From the NCBI GenBank assembly GCA_964468725.1, contig CAYXVU010000063.1, positions 1 to 27,484 of the forward strand: 27,484 nt of DNA. Direction: 5' to 3'. Shown one piece after another: positions 14,435 through 23,248 of this stretch (position 1 is its first letter; every line of letters begins with the position of its first letter). Position numbers and translations under genes: made by a program. Source of the stretch: CAYXVU01 sp964468725 (GTDB lineage: Bacteria; Acidobacteriota; Blastocatellia; UBA7656). The notes beneath the pieces were generated by a model that worked only from the letters and a program-made list of their open reading frames with translations, was not told the DNA's origin and did no database searches.

Positions 14435-17305
14435 ATGAGCAATCCATTAGTCGAATTACAAAAACTCGGTCAAAGCATCTGGTATGACAACATTCGTCGC
14501 GCCCTGATTGATAATGGCGACCTCGAACGCAAAATCGCAGGCGATGATCTGCGCGGAGTGACCTCGAATCCGGCCATCTTCGAAAAAGCCATCGTCGGCA
14601 GCACCGACTATGACGATGCTCTCCGCAAACTTGTCGCTGAAGGCAAGAGCGTGCAAGAGATTTATGAAGCCTTAGCCATCGAAGACATTCAACGCACCAC
14701 AGACCTCTTCAAATCGGTCTATGAGAAGACCGGCGGCGTGGATGGCTACGTCAGCCTCGAAGTTTCGCCCTTGCTTGCGCACGATACTGACAACAGCATC
14801 GCCGAAGCGCGCAGATTGTGGGCGGCGCTCGGTCGCCAAAATGCGATGATTAAAATTCCGGCTACGCCCGAAGGCATACCGGCTATCGAAGCCCTCATTG
14901 CCGATGGCATCAATGTCAATGTGACCTTGATCTTCTCGCAAGAGACCTACGATCAAGTTGCCGAAGCCTATCTGCGCGGCTTGGAAAAACGCCATGCGGC
15001 GGGCAGTCCGGTTGATCACATCGCGTCGGTTGCCAGCATCTTCGTCAGCCGCATTGATACGGCAATTGATAATCAACTCGAATTCAAAATCCGCCGTTCG
15101 ACCGACGATGCCGAAAAAGAGGGGCTCAGCGCCTTGCTGGGCAAAGCGGCGATTGCCAACGCCAAGTTGCTCTATCACCGATTCAAAGAGATTTTCAACA
15201 GTGAACGCTTTGCCCCGTTGCGCGCAGCCGGGGCGCGTGTGCAACGCCCGCTGTGGGCGAGCACGGGAACGAAAAATCCCGCCTACAAAGACACGATTTA
15301 TATGGAAGAGTTGATCGGCGCGGACACTGTCAACACCGTGCCGCCTGCGACCTATACCGCCTTCCGCGATCACGGACTGGTGCGCCCCAGCCTCACCGAA
15401 GACCTTGACGGCGCGCGCGCCATCATCGCTCAACTTGCCGATGTCGGCATTGACCTGAAACAAGTCACCCAGCAATTGCAAGACGAAGGCGTCAAAGCCT
15501 TCATGGATTCATTCGGAACTATGAGCGGCAGCATCGAATCGAAACAGGCGGCCATCACCAGCGGTCTGCTCGAACGCATGACGGCCTCGCTTGGTTCGTC
15601 TGCCGACGCCGTCAAAGCGCAACTCGACCGCATGGAAAAAGAGCAGTGGATTCGCCGCATCTGGAACAAAGACGCGACGCTGTGGAAGAGCGACGAAGCG
15701 CATCAAAAGATTATTAAAAACGCGCTCGGTTGGGTTGCCGTTGTTGAACAACTCGCCGACGCAGCCGATGAACTCGCGGCCTTCAGCCAGCGCATTCGCA
15801 ACGATGGCTTCACTGATGTGATGCTGCTCGGTATGGGCGGCAGTAGTCTGTGCCCCGAAGTCTTTCGCAGAACCTTCGGCAAACGCGAAGGCTTTCCGAC
15901 TCTGCATGTCCTCGACAGTACAGACCCGGCAACGGTTCTCGATTTTGAAAACCGTGTCAATCTGGCAACCACCCTGTTCATCGTCGCCAGCAAATCGGGC
16001 ACGACGACCGAGCCGTTGATGTTTTACAAGTACTTCTTCAACGCCGTGCGGCAGGTCAAGGGCGAACGCGCGGGCGAAAACTTTGTCGCCGTCACTGACC
16101 CCGGCACCTTAATGGAGCAGATGGCCAAAGGCGACAGCTTCCGCCGCATCTTCCTCAATCCTGCGGACATCGGCGGGCGGTATTCGGCGCTCTCGTTCTT
16201 CGGCATGGTTCCGGCATCCTTGCAGGGCTTCGATTTCAAAACCTTGCTTGACCGCGCCGAACGCGCACTGCATGCCTGCATGCATTACGTTCCCGCCGCC
16301 GACAATCCGGCAGCGCGGCTGGGCGCGATTCTCGGCATCATGGCCAACAGCGGACGCGATAAGCTGACGCTTTCGATGTCATCCGATCTGGCTTCGCTCG
16401 GTTTGTGGATCGAGCAATTGATTGCCGAAAGCACAGGCAAAGAGGGCAAAGGCATCATACCCATTGCGGGCGAGACGTTGGCCGCGCCGGGTGCGTATGG
16501 CGATGATCGCCTGTTCGTCCACATCAGCAGCGGCGCGATTGATGCCGAGACTGACAAGAAGTTGAGCGCGCTGGAAGCCGCAGGCCACCCCGTCGTGCGT
16601 CGGGTGATGCACGATGCCCTCGATCTCGGCGAAGAGTTCTACATCTGGGAACTGGCTACCGCCGTCGCTGGTGCGACCATCGGCATCAACAGCTTCGATC
16701 AACCTAACGTACAAGAGAGCAAAGACAACACCAAGCGCTTGCTCGAAGATTACAAAAAGAATGGCTCCTTCACCGAACAAGCGAGGGCAGCAGAAGACAG
16801 CGGCTTGAAGGTTCTCTGCTCTGACGCAACGCTTGCCGCCATCGGGTCAGGCCATTCGGTCGAAGCCTTCGTCAAAGCGCATCTGGAACGCGTCAAAGCC
16901 GGTGATTACGTCGCCTTCTGCCAATACATTCAGGAGAGCGATGGCAACGAAGAATTGATGCAAGCCCTGCGTACGCATGTGCGCGATTCGTTGCACGTCG
17001 CCACAACAACCGGCTACGGCCCGCGCTTCCTGCATTCGACCGGGCAGTTGCACAAAGGCGGCCCGGATAGCGGCGTCTTTATCCAAATCACTGCCGACTT
17101 TGAAGAGGATGCGCCCATTGCCGGAGAGCCCTTCACCTTCGGCGTATTAAAGCAGGCGCAGGCGCTCGGCGACTTCGAATCGCTCGCCTCGCGCAATCGT
17201 CGCGCCATTCGTGTGCATCTTGGCACCGACATCACCGCCGGTCTTCGCAAGCTGCTCGACATCGTGCAAAGCAGCTTTCCGATCACCCAGGGGCAGGCAG
17301 GCTAA
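14435..17305 (+). CDS. bifunctional transaldolase / glucose-6-phosphate isomerase
   Basis: This 956-residue fusion has two enzymes. Residues 1 to about 375 are transaldolase: GVTSNPAIFEKAI (41-53), the Schiff-base Lys140 in MIKIPAT, and NVTLIFS (162-168). They transfer dihydroxyacetone units. Residues from about 385 to 956 are phosphoglucose isomerase: GMGGSSLCPEVF (466-477), SKSGTTTEP (519-527), GGRYSALSFFGM, a WIEQLIAES stretch and NSFDQPNVQESK. They interconvert glucose-6-P and fructose-6-P. Such tal-pgi fusions are known in several bacteria, including Acidobacteria. The start at 14435 has AGGAGG just upstream. Having both steps in one chain links fructose-6-P made by transaldolase straight back to glucose-6-P, which favours cycling through the oxidative branch encoded downstream; that last point is inference. 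Confidence 0.95.
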   Translation: MSNPLVELQKLGQSIWYDNIRRALIDNGDLERKIAGDDLRGVTSNPAIFEKAIVGSTDYDDALRKLVAEGKSVQEIYEALAIEDIQRTTDLFKSVYEKTGGVDGYVSLEVSPLLAHDTDNSIAEARRLWAALGRQNAMIKIPATPEGIPAIEALIADGINVNVTLIFSQETYDQVAEAYLRGLEKRHAAGSPVDHIASVASIFVSRIDTAIDNQLEFKIRRSTDDAEKEGLSALLGKAAIANAKLLYHRFKEIFNSERFAPLRAAGARVQRPLWASTGTKNPAYKDTIYMEELIGADTVNTVPPATYTAFRDHGLVRPSLTEDLDGARAIIAQLADVGIDLKQVTQQLQDEGVKAFMDSFGTMSGSIESKQAAITSGLLERMTASLGSSADAVKAQLDRMEKEQWIRRIWNKDATLWKSDEAHQKIIKNALGWVAVVEQLADAADELAAFSQRIRNDGFTDVMLLGMGGSSLCPEVFRRTFGKREGFPTLHVLDSTDPATVLDFENRVNLATTLFIVASKSGTTTEPLMFYKYFFNAVRQVKGERAGENFVAVTDPGTLMEQMAKGDSFRRIFLNPADIGGRYSALSFFGMVPASLQGFDFKTLLDRAERALHACMHYVPAADNPAARLGAILGIMANSGRDKLTLSMSSDLASLGLWIEQLIAESTGKEGKGIIPIAGETLAAPGAYGDDRLFVHISSGAIDAETDKKLSALEAAGHPVVRRVMHDALDLGEEFYIWELATAVAGATIGINSFDQPNVQESKDNTKRLLEDYKKNGSFTEQARAAEDSGLKVLCSDATLAAIGSGHSVEAFVKAHLERVKAGDYVAFCQYIQESDGNEELMQALRTHVRDSLHVATTTGYGPRFLHSTGQLHKGGPDSGVFIQITADFEEDAPIAGEPFTFGVLKQAQALGDFESLASRNRRAIRVHLGTDITAGLRKLLDIVQSSFPITQGQAG

Positions 17306-17308
17306 AAC

Positions 17309-17424
17309 AGAATTCGGAATTCAGAAGCCAGAATTCGGAATGCGAGGATGGAATTTCGCAGGTTATCTTTTGCGGACTACTCGCTTCTGATCCATGCATT
17401 CTGAATTCTTGATTCTGTATTCTG
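17309..17424. repeat. long imperfect inverted repeat of GAATTCAGAA words
   Basis: GAATTCAGAA (17317-17326) and TTCTGAATTC (17399-17408) are exact complements. Nested inside, GCGAG (17342-17346) pairs with CTCGC (17380-17384). Several further degenerate CAGAATTCGG and ATTCTG words fill both arms. The element occupies nearly the whole spacer between tal-pgi and the HAD gene, and its right arm provides a spurious upstream start (17394) for that gene. Confidence 0.65.
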
Positions 17425-17432
17425 GAGCAATT

Positions 17433-18242
17433 ATGGCAACAGCAAATTCGATTGCGCTGGTTATCTCTGACATTGATGGTACGCTCATCACCTCCAATCA
17501 CGAAGTAACCGAAGGCACGCGCGTCGCCGCAGCGAAGCTCTACAAGCATGGCATCACGCTGTCATTAGCCTCTTCGCGCCCGCCACGCTCGATTCGCCCG
17601 CTTGCTGAAGCCTTAGCCTTGCAATCGCCCTTTGCGGCCTTCAACGGTGCGCTCGTTACCACGGCTGAAGGCCAAGTCGTCGCCCGTGCCACCATCGCAC
17701 CCGAAACCATTGCACGCATCAAAGCCGTCGCCGATGAACTCGCCATTCACGTCTGGCTCTATGACGACGAGCAGTGGTACGTCAATGCGCGCACCCCCTT
17801 TGTTGACCGCGAAGAACATACGGCGGGCTTTGCGCCAAATATGGAAGACTTTGAGAAGAAACTCGGCGAGCCGCTGCCCAAACTCACAGTGGTCGGCAAA
17901 CCGGAACTCGTCGCCATCGCCGAAGAGCGCGTGCTCGGCGAGATGGGCGATCAAGTTTCGGCGTCGCGCTCGAAGCCGCGATTCTTAGATGTGACCGCTT
18001 TCGGCATTCACAAAGGCTCGGTAGTCGTTCGCCTGAGCGAAATGCTCCGCATTCCGACCGGTGGCATCGCGGTAATCGGCGACGGCCCGAACGATGTCGA
18101 GATGTTTCGGCAAGCCGCCGTGAGCATCGCAATGGGACAAGGGGTTGATGAGGTTCGCAACCATGCGAGTCACATCACCAGTTCGAACGACGATGAAGGC
18201 TGGGCGGAAGGCATTTACCGCTTCGTTCTCGGCAATGCTTAA
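17433..18242 (+). CDS. Cof-type HAD-IIB family phosphatase
   Basis: The protein has 269 residues and starts at ATG 17433, with GGAG 5 nt upstream. The open frame reaches to 17394, but its first 13 codons are repeat DNA. The HAD motifs are clear: nucleophile and acid Asp13 and Asp15 (SDIDGT), motif II region SLASSRPP (44-51), Lys194 (GIHKGSVV) and motif IV GDGPNDVEMF (216-225). The Cof subfamily removes phosphate from sugar phosphates and related small molecules. The exact substrate cannot be read from sequence. Its position between tal-pgi and glucokinase suggests a sugar-phosphate substrate, for example relief of excess or damaged intermediates. It is predicted to be cytoplasmic. Confidence 0.92.
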   Translation: MATANSIALVISDIDGTLITSNHEVTEGTRVAAAKLYKHGITLSLASSRPPRSIRPLAEALALQSPFAAFNGALVTTAEGQVVARATIAPETIARIKAVADELAIHVWLYDDEQWYVNARTPFVDREEHTAGFAPNMEDFEKKLGEPLPKLTVVGKPELVAIAEERVLGEMGDQVSASRSKPRFLDVTAFGIHKGSVVVRLSEMLRIPTGGIAVIGDGPNDVEMFRQAAVSIAMGQGVDEVRNHASHITSSNDDEGWAEGIYRFVLGNA

Positions 18243-18280
18243 AGGTCATCGCCGGTTGGCAAAGGGTTGTTCTAATTTCC

Positions 18281-18295
18281 GACTTCTGACTTCTG
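18281..18295 (-). repeat. third copy of the GAAGTCAGAAGT word, inverted
   Basis: ACTTCTGACTTCTG (18282-18295) is the exact reverse complement of the 14-mer found twice at 3097 and 3125. It sits between the HAD gene and the glucokinase promoter-like TATAAT. Unlike other spacers, I see no second arm here. Confidence 0.6.
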
Positions 18296-18318
18296 TAGTC
18301 CAGGTTCTGATGTATAAT
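18291..18318 (+). promoter_or_regulatory. candidate internal promoter before the glucokinase gene
   Basis: A perfect -10 hexamer TATAAT (18313-18318) lies 16 nt after TTCTGT (18291-18296), a weak -35. Transcription would start near 18325, giving a leader of about 30 nt to the ATG at 18356. The -35 overlaps the repeat word at 18282-18295. Confidence 0.45.
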
Positions 18319-18355
18319 CCGCGCGCAGTTTTTAGACTTGATATTTGGGGGTTCT

Positions 18356-19129
18356 ATGGCAAGTAGCAAAAGTTCAAAAAAGGCAAAGCCGTACTCGCCA
18401 CATCAGAAGACGCAAGCAACACCGAAATCGAAAATTTTAGCCATTGACATCGGCGGCTCAGGGCTGAAAGCCGCCCTGCTCGATTACGAAGGCAAGATGT
18501 TGACTGAACGCCTACGGATTACGACGCCGCATCCGCTAACCAAACAACTGCTCGTTGATAAACTCATTGAACTGGTCACGCCGCTTTCCGGTTATGACTT
18601 TATCTCGGTCGGCTTTCCCGGCGTGGTGCGCAAGGGGACGATCATCACCGCGCCTAATTTGGGAACCGAAGAGTTGCGCGGCCTCAATCTGGCCGCCGAA
18701 CTCACCAAACGACTCGGCAAACCGGCGCGCGTCGTCAACGACGCCGATATGCAAGGGTTAGGCGCGATCAAAGGCAAAGGCATCGAGATGGTCGTCACTC
18801 TGGGCACCGGTTTCGGCACGGCGATGTTTCAAGACGGCGAACTCGCTCCCCATCTGGAGATTTCCCACATGCCGTTTCGCAAGGGGCAGGATTTCGATCA
18901 GCAAATCGGCGACAAGGCGCGCAAACGGTTAGGCAAAAAGGCATGGAATCGCCGCGTGAAAAAGGCGCTCGAACTCATGGAGGGGCTAACCAATTTCGAC
19001 GTGCTCTATATCGGCGGCGGCAACGCTGAGCGCATTGATTTTGAGTTGCCGAAAAATATGAAACGGGTATCGAACGAGTTTGGCGTGCGTGGCGGCGCGT
19101 GGCTCTGGCGGAAAGGCAAACGCAACTGA
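18356..19129 (+). CDS. ppgK: polyphosphate glucokinase-like ROK family kinase
   Basis: The protein has 257 residues. ATG 18356 follows GGGGG by 4 nt; an upstream ATG at 18338 has no such site. A lysine-rich tail (1-26) precedes the ROK kinase fold: phosphate loop DIGGSGLKAA (31-40), GFPGVV (86-91), catalytic Asp129 in VVNDADMQGLGA (126-137) and LGTGFGTAMF (149-158). This arrangement, including the short length and FDQQIGDKARKRLGKKAWNRRV region, matches polyphosphate/ATP-dependent glucokinases, which make glucose-6-phosphate. Polyphosphate as donor is family knowledge, not proven here. It feeds directly into the G6PD pathway encoded by the next genes. The HxCxxGxC zinc motif of typical ROK sugar kinases is absent, consistent with PpgK. 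Confidence 0.88.
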   Translation: MASSKSSKKAKPYSPHQKTQATPKSKILAIDIGGSGLKAALLDYEGKMLTERLRITTPHPLTKQLLVDKLIELVTPLSGYDFISVGFPGVVRKGTIITAPNLGTEELRGLNLAAELTKRLGKPARVVNDADMQGLGAIKGKGIEMVVTLGTGFGTAMFQDGELAPHLEISHMPFRKGQDFDQQIGDKARKRLGKKAWNRRVKKALELMEGLTNFDVLYIGGGNAERIDFELPKNMKRVSNEFGVRGGAWLWRKGKRN

Positions 19130-19159
19130 CACCGCAAGCGCAAGGAAAAGGACGAAAGT

Positions 19160-19957
19160 ATGGCACTCAAAATTTTGAGCAAAGGTGATGCGCGCGTTCG
19201 CGTCTATAAAGATAGTAACGAAGTAGCCCTCAAAGCGGCGCGGCACTTTGCTCGCCTCGCCGATCAATACGTCGTCGGCTGTGGACATTTTTCGGTAGCC
19301 CTATCGGGCGGCTCCACGCCGCGCGCGATGTTTTCGATTCTTGCCGAGTCGCCGTTTTTGGAGACCGTGCCTTGGTCTTCAATCTATTTCTTCTGGGGCG
19401 ACGAACGCACAGTCGCGCCCGACCATGCCGATAGCAATTACCGCATGGCTTATGAAACGCTGCTCTCGAAAGTTGACGTGCCCGCCGCCCATATCTTTCG
19501 TATTCCGGCGGAAATATCCGATGCAACGACGGCGGCTGAAGAATATGAAAACACGCTGCTGCAATTCTTTTTAACCGGCGCGGGCAAAAGCACCTCCGGC
19601 ACAGCGCCGCTCTCGAATGTGCCGCGTCTCGATTTAGTCTTTTTAGGCATGGGGCCGGACGGGCACACAGCCTCGCTGTTCCCCGGCACAACGGCGCTCA
19701 AAGAGACTGAGCATATCGTCGTCTCGAATTGGGTCGAAAAGTTCGACACCCATCGCATTACCTTGACGGCGAAGACGATCAATAACGCGCGCAACGTGAC
19801 CTTCTTAGCCGGAGGCGCGGACAAAGCGGAAACGCTCAGAAATGTTTTAGAGGGTGAGTACAAACCGGAAATCTATCCGAGTCAGTTGATTCATCCACAG
19901 AGCGGCTCCCTGTTGTGGTTGGTTGATGAAGCCGCTGCGCGTCTGCTTAGTGATTAA
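19160..19957 (+). CDS. pgl: 6-phosphogluconolactonase
   Basis: The protein has 265 residues, the usual length for the DevB/SOL-type lactonase. It hydrolyses 6-phosphoglucono-1,5-lactone to 6-phosphogluconate, the second step of the oxidative pentose phosphate pathway. Conserved blocks are VALSGGSTPRAMF (46-58), FFWGDERTVAPDHADSNYRMA (77-97) and LGMGPDGHTASLFPGT (162-177), which carries the catalytic histidine. The start at ATG 19160 is preceded by AAGGAC. It begins 30 nt after the glucokinase gene and is followed by gnd, so these three probably form one transcript. The protein is cytoplasmic, without a signal peptide. Confidence 0.95.
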   Translation: MALKILSKGDARVRVYKDSNEVALKAARHFARLADQYVVGCGHFSVALSGGSTPRAMFSILAESPFLETVPWSSIYFFWGDERTVAPDHADSNYRMAYETLLSKVDVPAAHIFRIPAEISDATTAAEEYENTLLQFFLTGAGKSTSGTAPLSNVPRLDLVFLGMGPDGHTASLFPGTTALKETEHIVVSNWVEKFDTHRITLTAKTINNARNVTFLAGGADKAETLRNVLEGEYKPEIYPSQLIHPQSGSLLWLVDEAAARLLSD

Positions 19958-20049
19958 ACCCATTCCGCGAATTGACGCGAATCACTACCAAGTAAGATAC
20001 GATGGTTCGCGTAGATTTGCGGATCAAAATTCCGAGAGGTGGAAAAAAC

Positions 20050-21504
20050 ATGTCAGCAAGCACACAACCCAAAACCGCAAAGATCGGCATGGTCGGACTG
20101 GCCGTGATGGGCGAAAACTTAGCGCTCAACATCGCGCGCAATGGCTTTCCCATCGCCGTCTTTAACCGCGACACAACCAAAGTAGACAAGTTTCTTGAAC
20201 GCGCCAAAACGCATGCCGAAGGCCAACAAGTCATCGGCGCGTATTCGATGGAAGATTTCGTCAAATCCATCGAACGCCCGCGCAAGATCATTCTGCTCGT
20301 CAAAGCCGGAGGCGCGGTGGATGCTGTCATCGAGCAACTCAAGCCTTTGCTCGATCAGGGTGACATCATCATAGACGGCGGCAACTCGTACTTCGAGAAC
20401 ACCATTCGGCGCGAAAAGGATTTGAAAGCCGCCGGTTTCAACTTCATCGGCTGCGGCGTGTCGGGCGGTGAAAAGGGCGCTCTCTGGGGACCCTCGCTGA
20501 TGCCCGGCGGCGACAAAGCGGCTTATGAAGAACTCAAACCCATCTGGGAGAAGATCGCCGCGCAAGTTGACGACGGCCCATGTGTGACCTATGTCGGCCC
20601 GGATGGCGCGGGGCACTTCGTCAAGATGGTGCATAACGGCATTGAGTACGGCGATATGCAACTGATCGCCGAAGCCTATGACATCTTGCGCAATGTCGTC
20701 GGCTTGAGCGCAGCCGAACTTGCAGACGTGTTTGCCAAGTGGAACGAAGGCTCGCTCAACTCATTCCTCATCGAAATCACCGCCAAGATTTTCACCGTCA
20801 ACGACCCGGAAACCGGCAAGCCGCTGGTGGATTTGATTCTCGATGAAGCGTTGCAAAAAGGCACGGGCAAATGGACTTCGGAAGTCGCGCTCGATTGGAG
20901 CATCGTCATTCCGACGATGCAAGCGGCGGTGGATTCGCGCGTGCTTTCGACGCGCAAAGCGGAACGCGTCGAAGCGAGCAAGCAACTGGCCGGGCCTGCA
21001 AATGCCTACACCGGCGATAAGCAAACGATGATTGACGCCGTACACGATGCGCTCTACGCCAGCAAAATTTGTTCGTATGCACAAGGCATGAACTTGATTC
21101 GCAAAGGCTCGGAGATGCATAACTGGAACATCAACCTTGGCGAGTTGGCGAGAATCTGGAAAGGCGGCTGCATCATTCGCGCCCAGTTCCTTGACAAGAT
21201 CAAACAAGCCTATCAACGCCGCGCCGATCTGCCGAACCTGTTGCTCGATCCCGATTTCAAAGCATGGGTGTTGGAAGCGCAACCGCGTTGGCGACAAGCC
21301 GTAACGACGGCGCAATTGTCGGGCATTCCGGTGGCAGCGATGGCGGCGAGTTTGTCCTACTTCGATGCCTATCGCACGGCGAATCTGCCGTTGAATCTGA
21401 CCCAAGCGCAACGTGATTTCTTCGGCTCGCACACCTATATTCGCACAGACAAACCCGAAGCCGGTTCGATTCACACCGAGTGGGAGGAATTGGCTGGCAA
21501 GTAG
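20050..21504 (+). CDS. gnd: 6-phosphogluconate dehydrogenase, decarboxylating
   Basis: This 484-residue enzyme oxidises and decarboxylates 6-phosphogluconate to ribulose-5-phosphate, making NAD(P)H. The start ATG 20050 is selected because GAGAGGTGG (20034-20042) precedes it; an in-frame ATG at 20002 lacks this. The cofactor loop is GLAVMGENLA (16-25) with NRDTTK (39-44), the NADP-type arginine context. Substrate residues include GCGVSGGEKGALWGPS (134-149) and Lys192/Asn196/Glu199 in HFVKMVHNGIEYGDMQ. The C-terminal tail RDFFGSHTYIRTDKPEAGSIHTEW is the long-form (dimeric) type. The neighbouring pgl and zwf genes complete the oxidative branch. Confidence 0.96.
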   Translation: MSASTQPKTAKIGMVGLAVMGENLALNIARNGFPIAVFNRDTTKVDKFLERAKTHAEGQQVIGAYSMEDFVKSIERPRKIILLVKAGGAVDAVIEQLKPLLDQGDIIIDGGNSYFENTIRREKDLKAAGFNFIGCGVSGGEKGALWGPSLMPGGDKAAYEELKPIWEKIAAQVDDGPCVTYVGPDGAGHFVKMVHNGIEYGDMQLIAEAYDILRNVVGLSAAELADVFAKWNEGSLNSFLIEITAKIFTVNDPETGKPLVDLILDEALQKGTGKWTSEVALDWSIVIPTMQAAVDSRVLSTRKAERVEASKQLAGPANAYTGDKQTMIDAVHDALYASKICSYAQGMNLIRKGSEMHNWNINLGELARIWKGGCIIRAQFLDKIKQAYQRRADLPNLLLDPDFKAWVLEAQPRWRQAVTTAQLSGIPVAAMAASLSYFDAYRTANLPLNLTQAQRDFFGSHTYIRTDKPEAGSIHTEWEELAGK

Positions 21505-21511
21505 AATTCAA

Positions 21512-21587
21512 AATTCAGAAGGGGAGCGGAGGCGCTGCGCGCCGACTTCCTGGTTTCTTCTGAGTTCTGAATTCTCGCTTCTGAATT
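21512..21587. repeat. inverted repeat of AATTCAGAAG words with a GC-rich central hairpin
   Basis: AATTCAGAAG (21512-21521) and CTTCTGAATT (21578-21587) are exact complements. Additional TTCTGAGTTCTGAATTC words lie in the right arm. The centre contains a separate small hairpin, GGCGC (21531-21535) with GCGCC (21539-21543). The element fills the gnd-zwf spacer and shares its words with the spacer before the HAD gene. Confidence 0.65.
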
Positions 21588-21606
21588 CTGTTAGAGAGGA
21601 GACGTA

Positions 21607-23139
21607 ATGTCGACAACCAACGACAATCCATTACGCGAAGGAGTGAGGCTAGAACGCGCTGCTGAACCTTGCACGGTTATCATCTTTGGCGCGTCGGGCG
21701 ATTTGACCAAACGCAAACTGGTGCCCGCCCTTTATCGGCTGACGCAAGAGCGGCTGTTGCCCGCAGAGTTCGCCATTCTCGGATTCGCGCGCTCGGAGAT
21801 GAGTGACGACGAGTTTCGCGGCAAGATGAAAGAGGCAATTGCCACTTACTCCGAAGCGAAGCGTGTTGATGAGGCGGTGTGGGAGAGCTTCGCGCAAGGC
21901 ATCTTCTATCTGACCGGCAACATTCAAGACTCGGATGTCTACGCGAAGATGCGCGAGCGTTTGGACGAGATTGATCGGATACGCGGCGCGGCGGGCAATC
22001 GCGTCTTCTATCTCTCCATCGCCCCCGGTTTTTATGGCGAAGCGGTGCGCCAACTGGGGGCGGCTGGACTGGCCAATCCCGAAGGCAAGGGGTGGACGCG
22101 CATCATCATCGAAAAACCGTTTGGTCGTGACCTTGAATCGGCCAGAAAGCTCAACAACGAAGTGCTTGATGTCTTTGACGAAGAACAGGTCTATCGCATT
22201 GACCACTATCTCGGCAAAGAGACGGTGCAGAATTTGATGGTCTTGCGCTTTGCCAACGGCATCTTCGAGCCGATCTGGAATCGCCAGTACATTGACCACG
22301 TACAGATCACCAATGCCGAAGCCATCGGCGTCGAAGATCGCGGCGGCTACTATGAAACCGCCGGTGTGCTGCGCGATATGATTCAAAATCATGTCTTTCA
22401 AGTGCTCTCGCTGGTGGCGATGGAGCCGCCCATCGGCCTCTCTGCTAATGCCGTGCGCGACGAAAAGATCAAAGCGATGCAGGCGGTGCGCCCCATCGCC
22501 GTTGATCAAGTGGGTGAATTTGCCGTGCGCGGTCAGTACGACGCCGGTTCGGTCGGCGGACAACCGGCAAAAAGTTATCGGGAAGAAAAAGATGTCAATC
22601 CCGAATCGAGCACAGACACCTATGCGGCAGTAAAACTCTATTTCGACAATTGGCGTTGGGCGGGTGTGCCCTTTTACATTCGTTCGGCCAAACGCATGCC
22701 CAAGCGTGTGACCGAAATTGCCATTCAATTCAAACAAGCGCCGCATCTGCTCTTCAGTCAGGTGCAGCAGCAATTGGAACCGAATGTCTTAGTGATTCGC
22801 ATTCAACCCGATGAAGGCATCACCCTGCGCATTGGCGCAAAAGTTCCCGGTCAGGTGACGCGCATTCGCTGGGTGAACATGGATTTTCGGTATGGCGCAT
22901 CATTCGGCGTCGCTTCGCCGGAAGCGTATGAGCGGTTGTTGCTCGACTGCATACTGGGCGATTCGACTCTGTATGCGCGGCGCGATATGACCGAGCGCGG
23001 ATGGGAGATCGTCATGCCGATTCTAGAAGCTTGGCAAAGCAATAAGCCCAACTTCCCGAATTACGAAGCCGGAACCTGGGGGCCGCGTGAGGCTGATGAG
23101 TTGCTCGAACGCGACGGCAGAGAGTGGCGCAGACCGTAG
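21607..23139 (+). CDS. zwf: glucose-6-phosphate 1-dehydrogenase
   Basis: This 510-residue enzyme oxidises glucose-6-phosphate to 6-phosphogluconolactone with NADP. The dinucleotide-binding GASGDLTKRKL (28-38) is near the N-terminus, EKPFGRD is at 169-175, and the active-site RIDHYLGKE (197-205) contains the catalytic histidine and lysine. GVPFYIRSAKRMPKRVTEI in the second half is also typical. GAGAGGAG precedes the ATG at 21607. The gene is followed by opcA, the partner that affects assembly or activation of G6PD in cyanobacteria and actinobacteria. The pair indicates this G6PD is of the OpcA-associated type. Confidence 0.97.
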   Translation: MSTTNDNPLREGVRLERAAEPCTVIIFGASGDLTKRKLVPALYRLTQERLLPAEFAILGFARSEMSDDEFRGKMKEAIATYSEAKRVDEAVWESFAQGIFYLTGNIQDSDVYAKMRERLDEIDRIRGAAGNRVFYLSIAPGFYGEAVRQLGAAGLANPEGKGWTRIIIEKPFGRDLESARKLNNEVLDVFDEEQVYRIDHYLGKETVQNLMVLRFANGIFEPIWNRQYIDHVQITNAEAIGVEDRGGYYETAGVLRDMIQNHVFQVLSLVAMEPPIGLSANAVRDEKIKAMQAVRPIAVDQVGEFAVRGQYDAGSVGGQPAKSYREEKDVNPESSTDTYAAVKLYFDNWRWAGVPFYIRSAKRMPKRVTEIAIQFKQAPHLLFSQVQQQLEPNVLVIRIQPDEGITLRIGAKVPGQVTRIRWVNMDFRYGASFGVASPEAYERLLLDCILGDSTLYARRDMTERGWEIVMPILEAWQSNKPNFPNYEAGTWGPREADELLERDGREWRRP

Positions 23140-23148
23140 AACAAGAAA

Positions 23149-23234
23149 TGAAGGGATGAAAGGATGAAGGGATGAGAGCGCAATGAGGAGAGCGGCAAGG
23201 CTTCTTCACCCCTTCACCTGCTCATCCTTTCATC
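23149..23234. repeat. inverted repeat of GGATGAAAGGATGAAGG words between zwf and opcA
   Basis: GATGAAAGGATGA (23155-23167) and TCATCCTTTCATC (23222-23234) are exact 13-bp complements. Extra AAGGGATGA and CCCCTTCAC words extend both arms. The core is about 54 nt. Its right arm encodes the apparent extra N-terminus of the longer opcA open frame, so the repeat is probably the reason for a wrong upstream start. Confidence 0.7.
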
Positions 23235-23248
23235 TGCCAGGGGGAGGT

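Noticed and set aside
17394..17432. 13-residue N-terminal extension of the HAD protein
   Set aside because: The codons are repeat words from the spacer and there is no ribosome-binding site before them, whereas ATG 17433 has GGAG in place.
23183..23248. 22-residue N-terminal extension of OpcA
   Set aside because: It is encoded by the right arm of the spacer repeat and lacks similarity to OpcA; ATG 23249 follows a strong purine-rich site.
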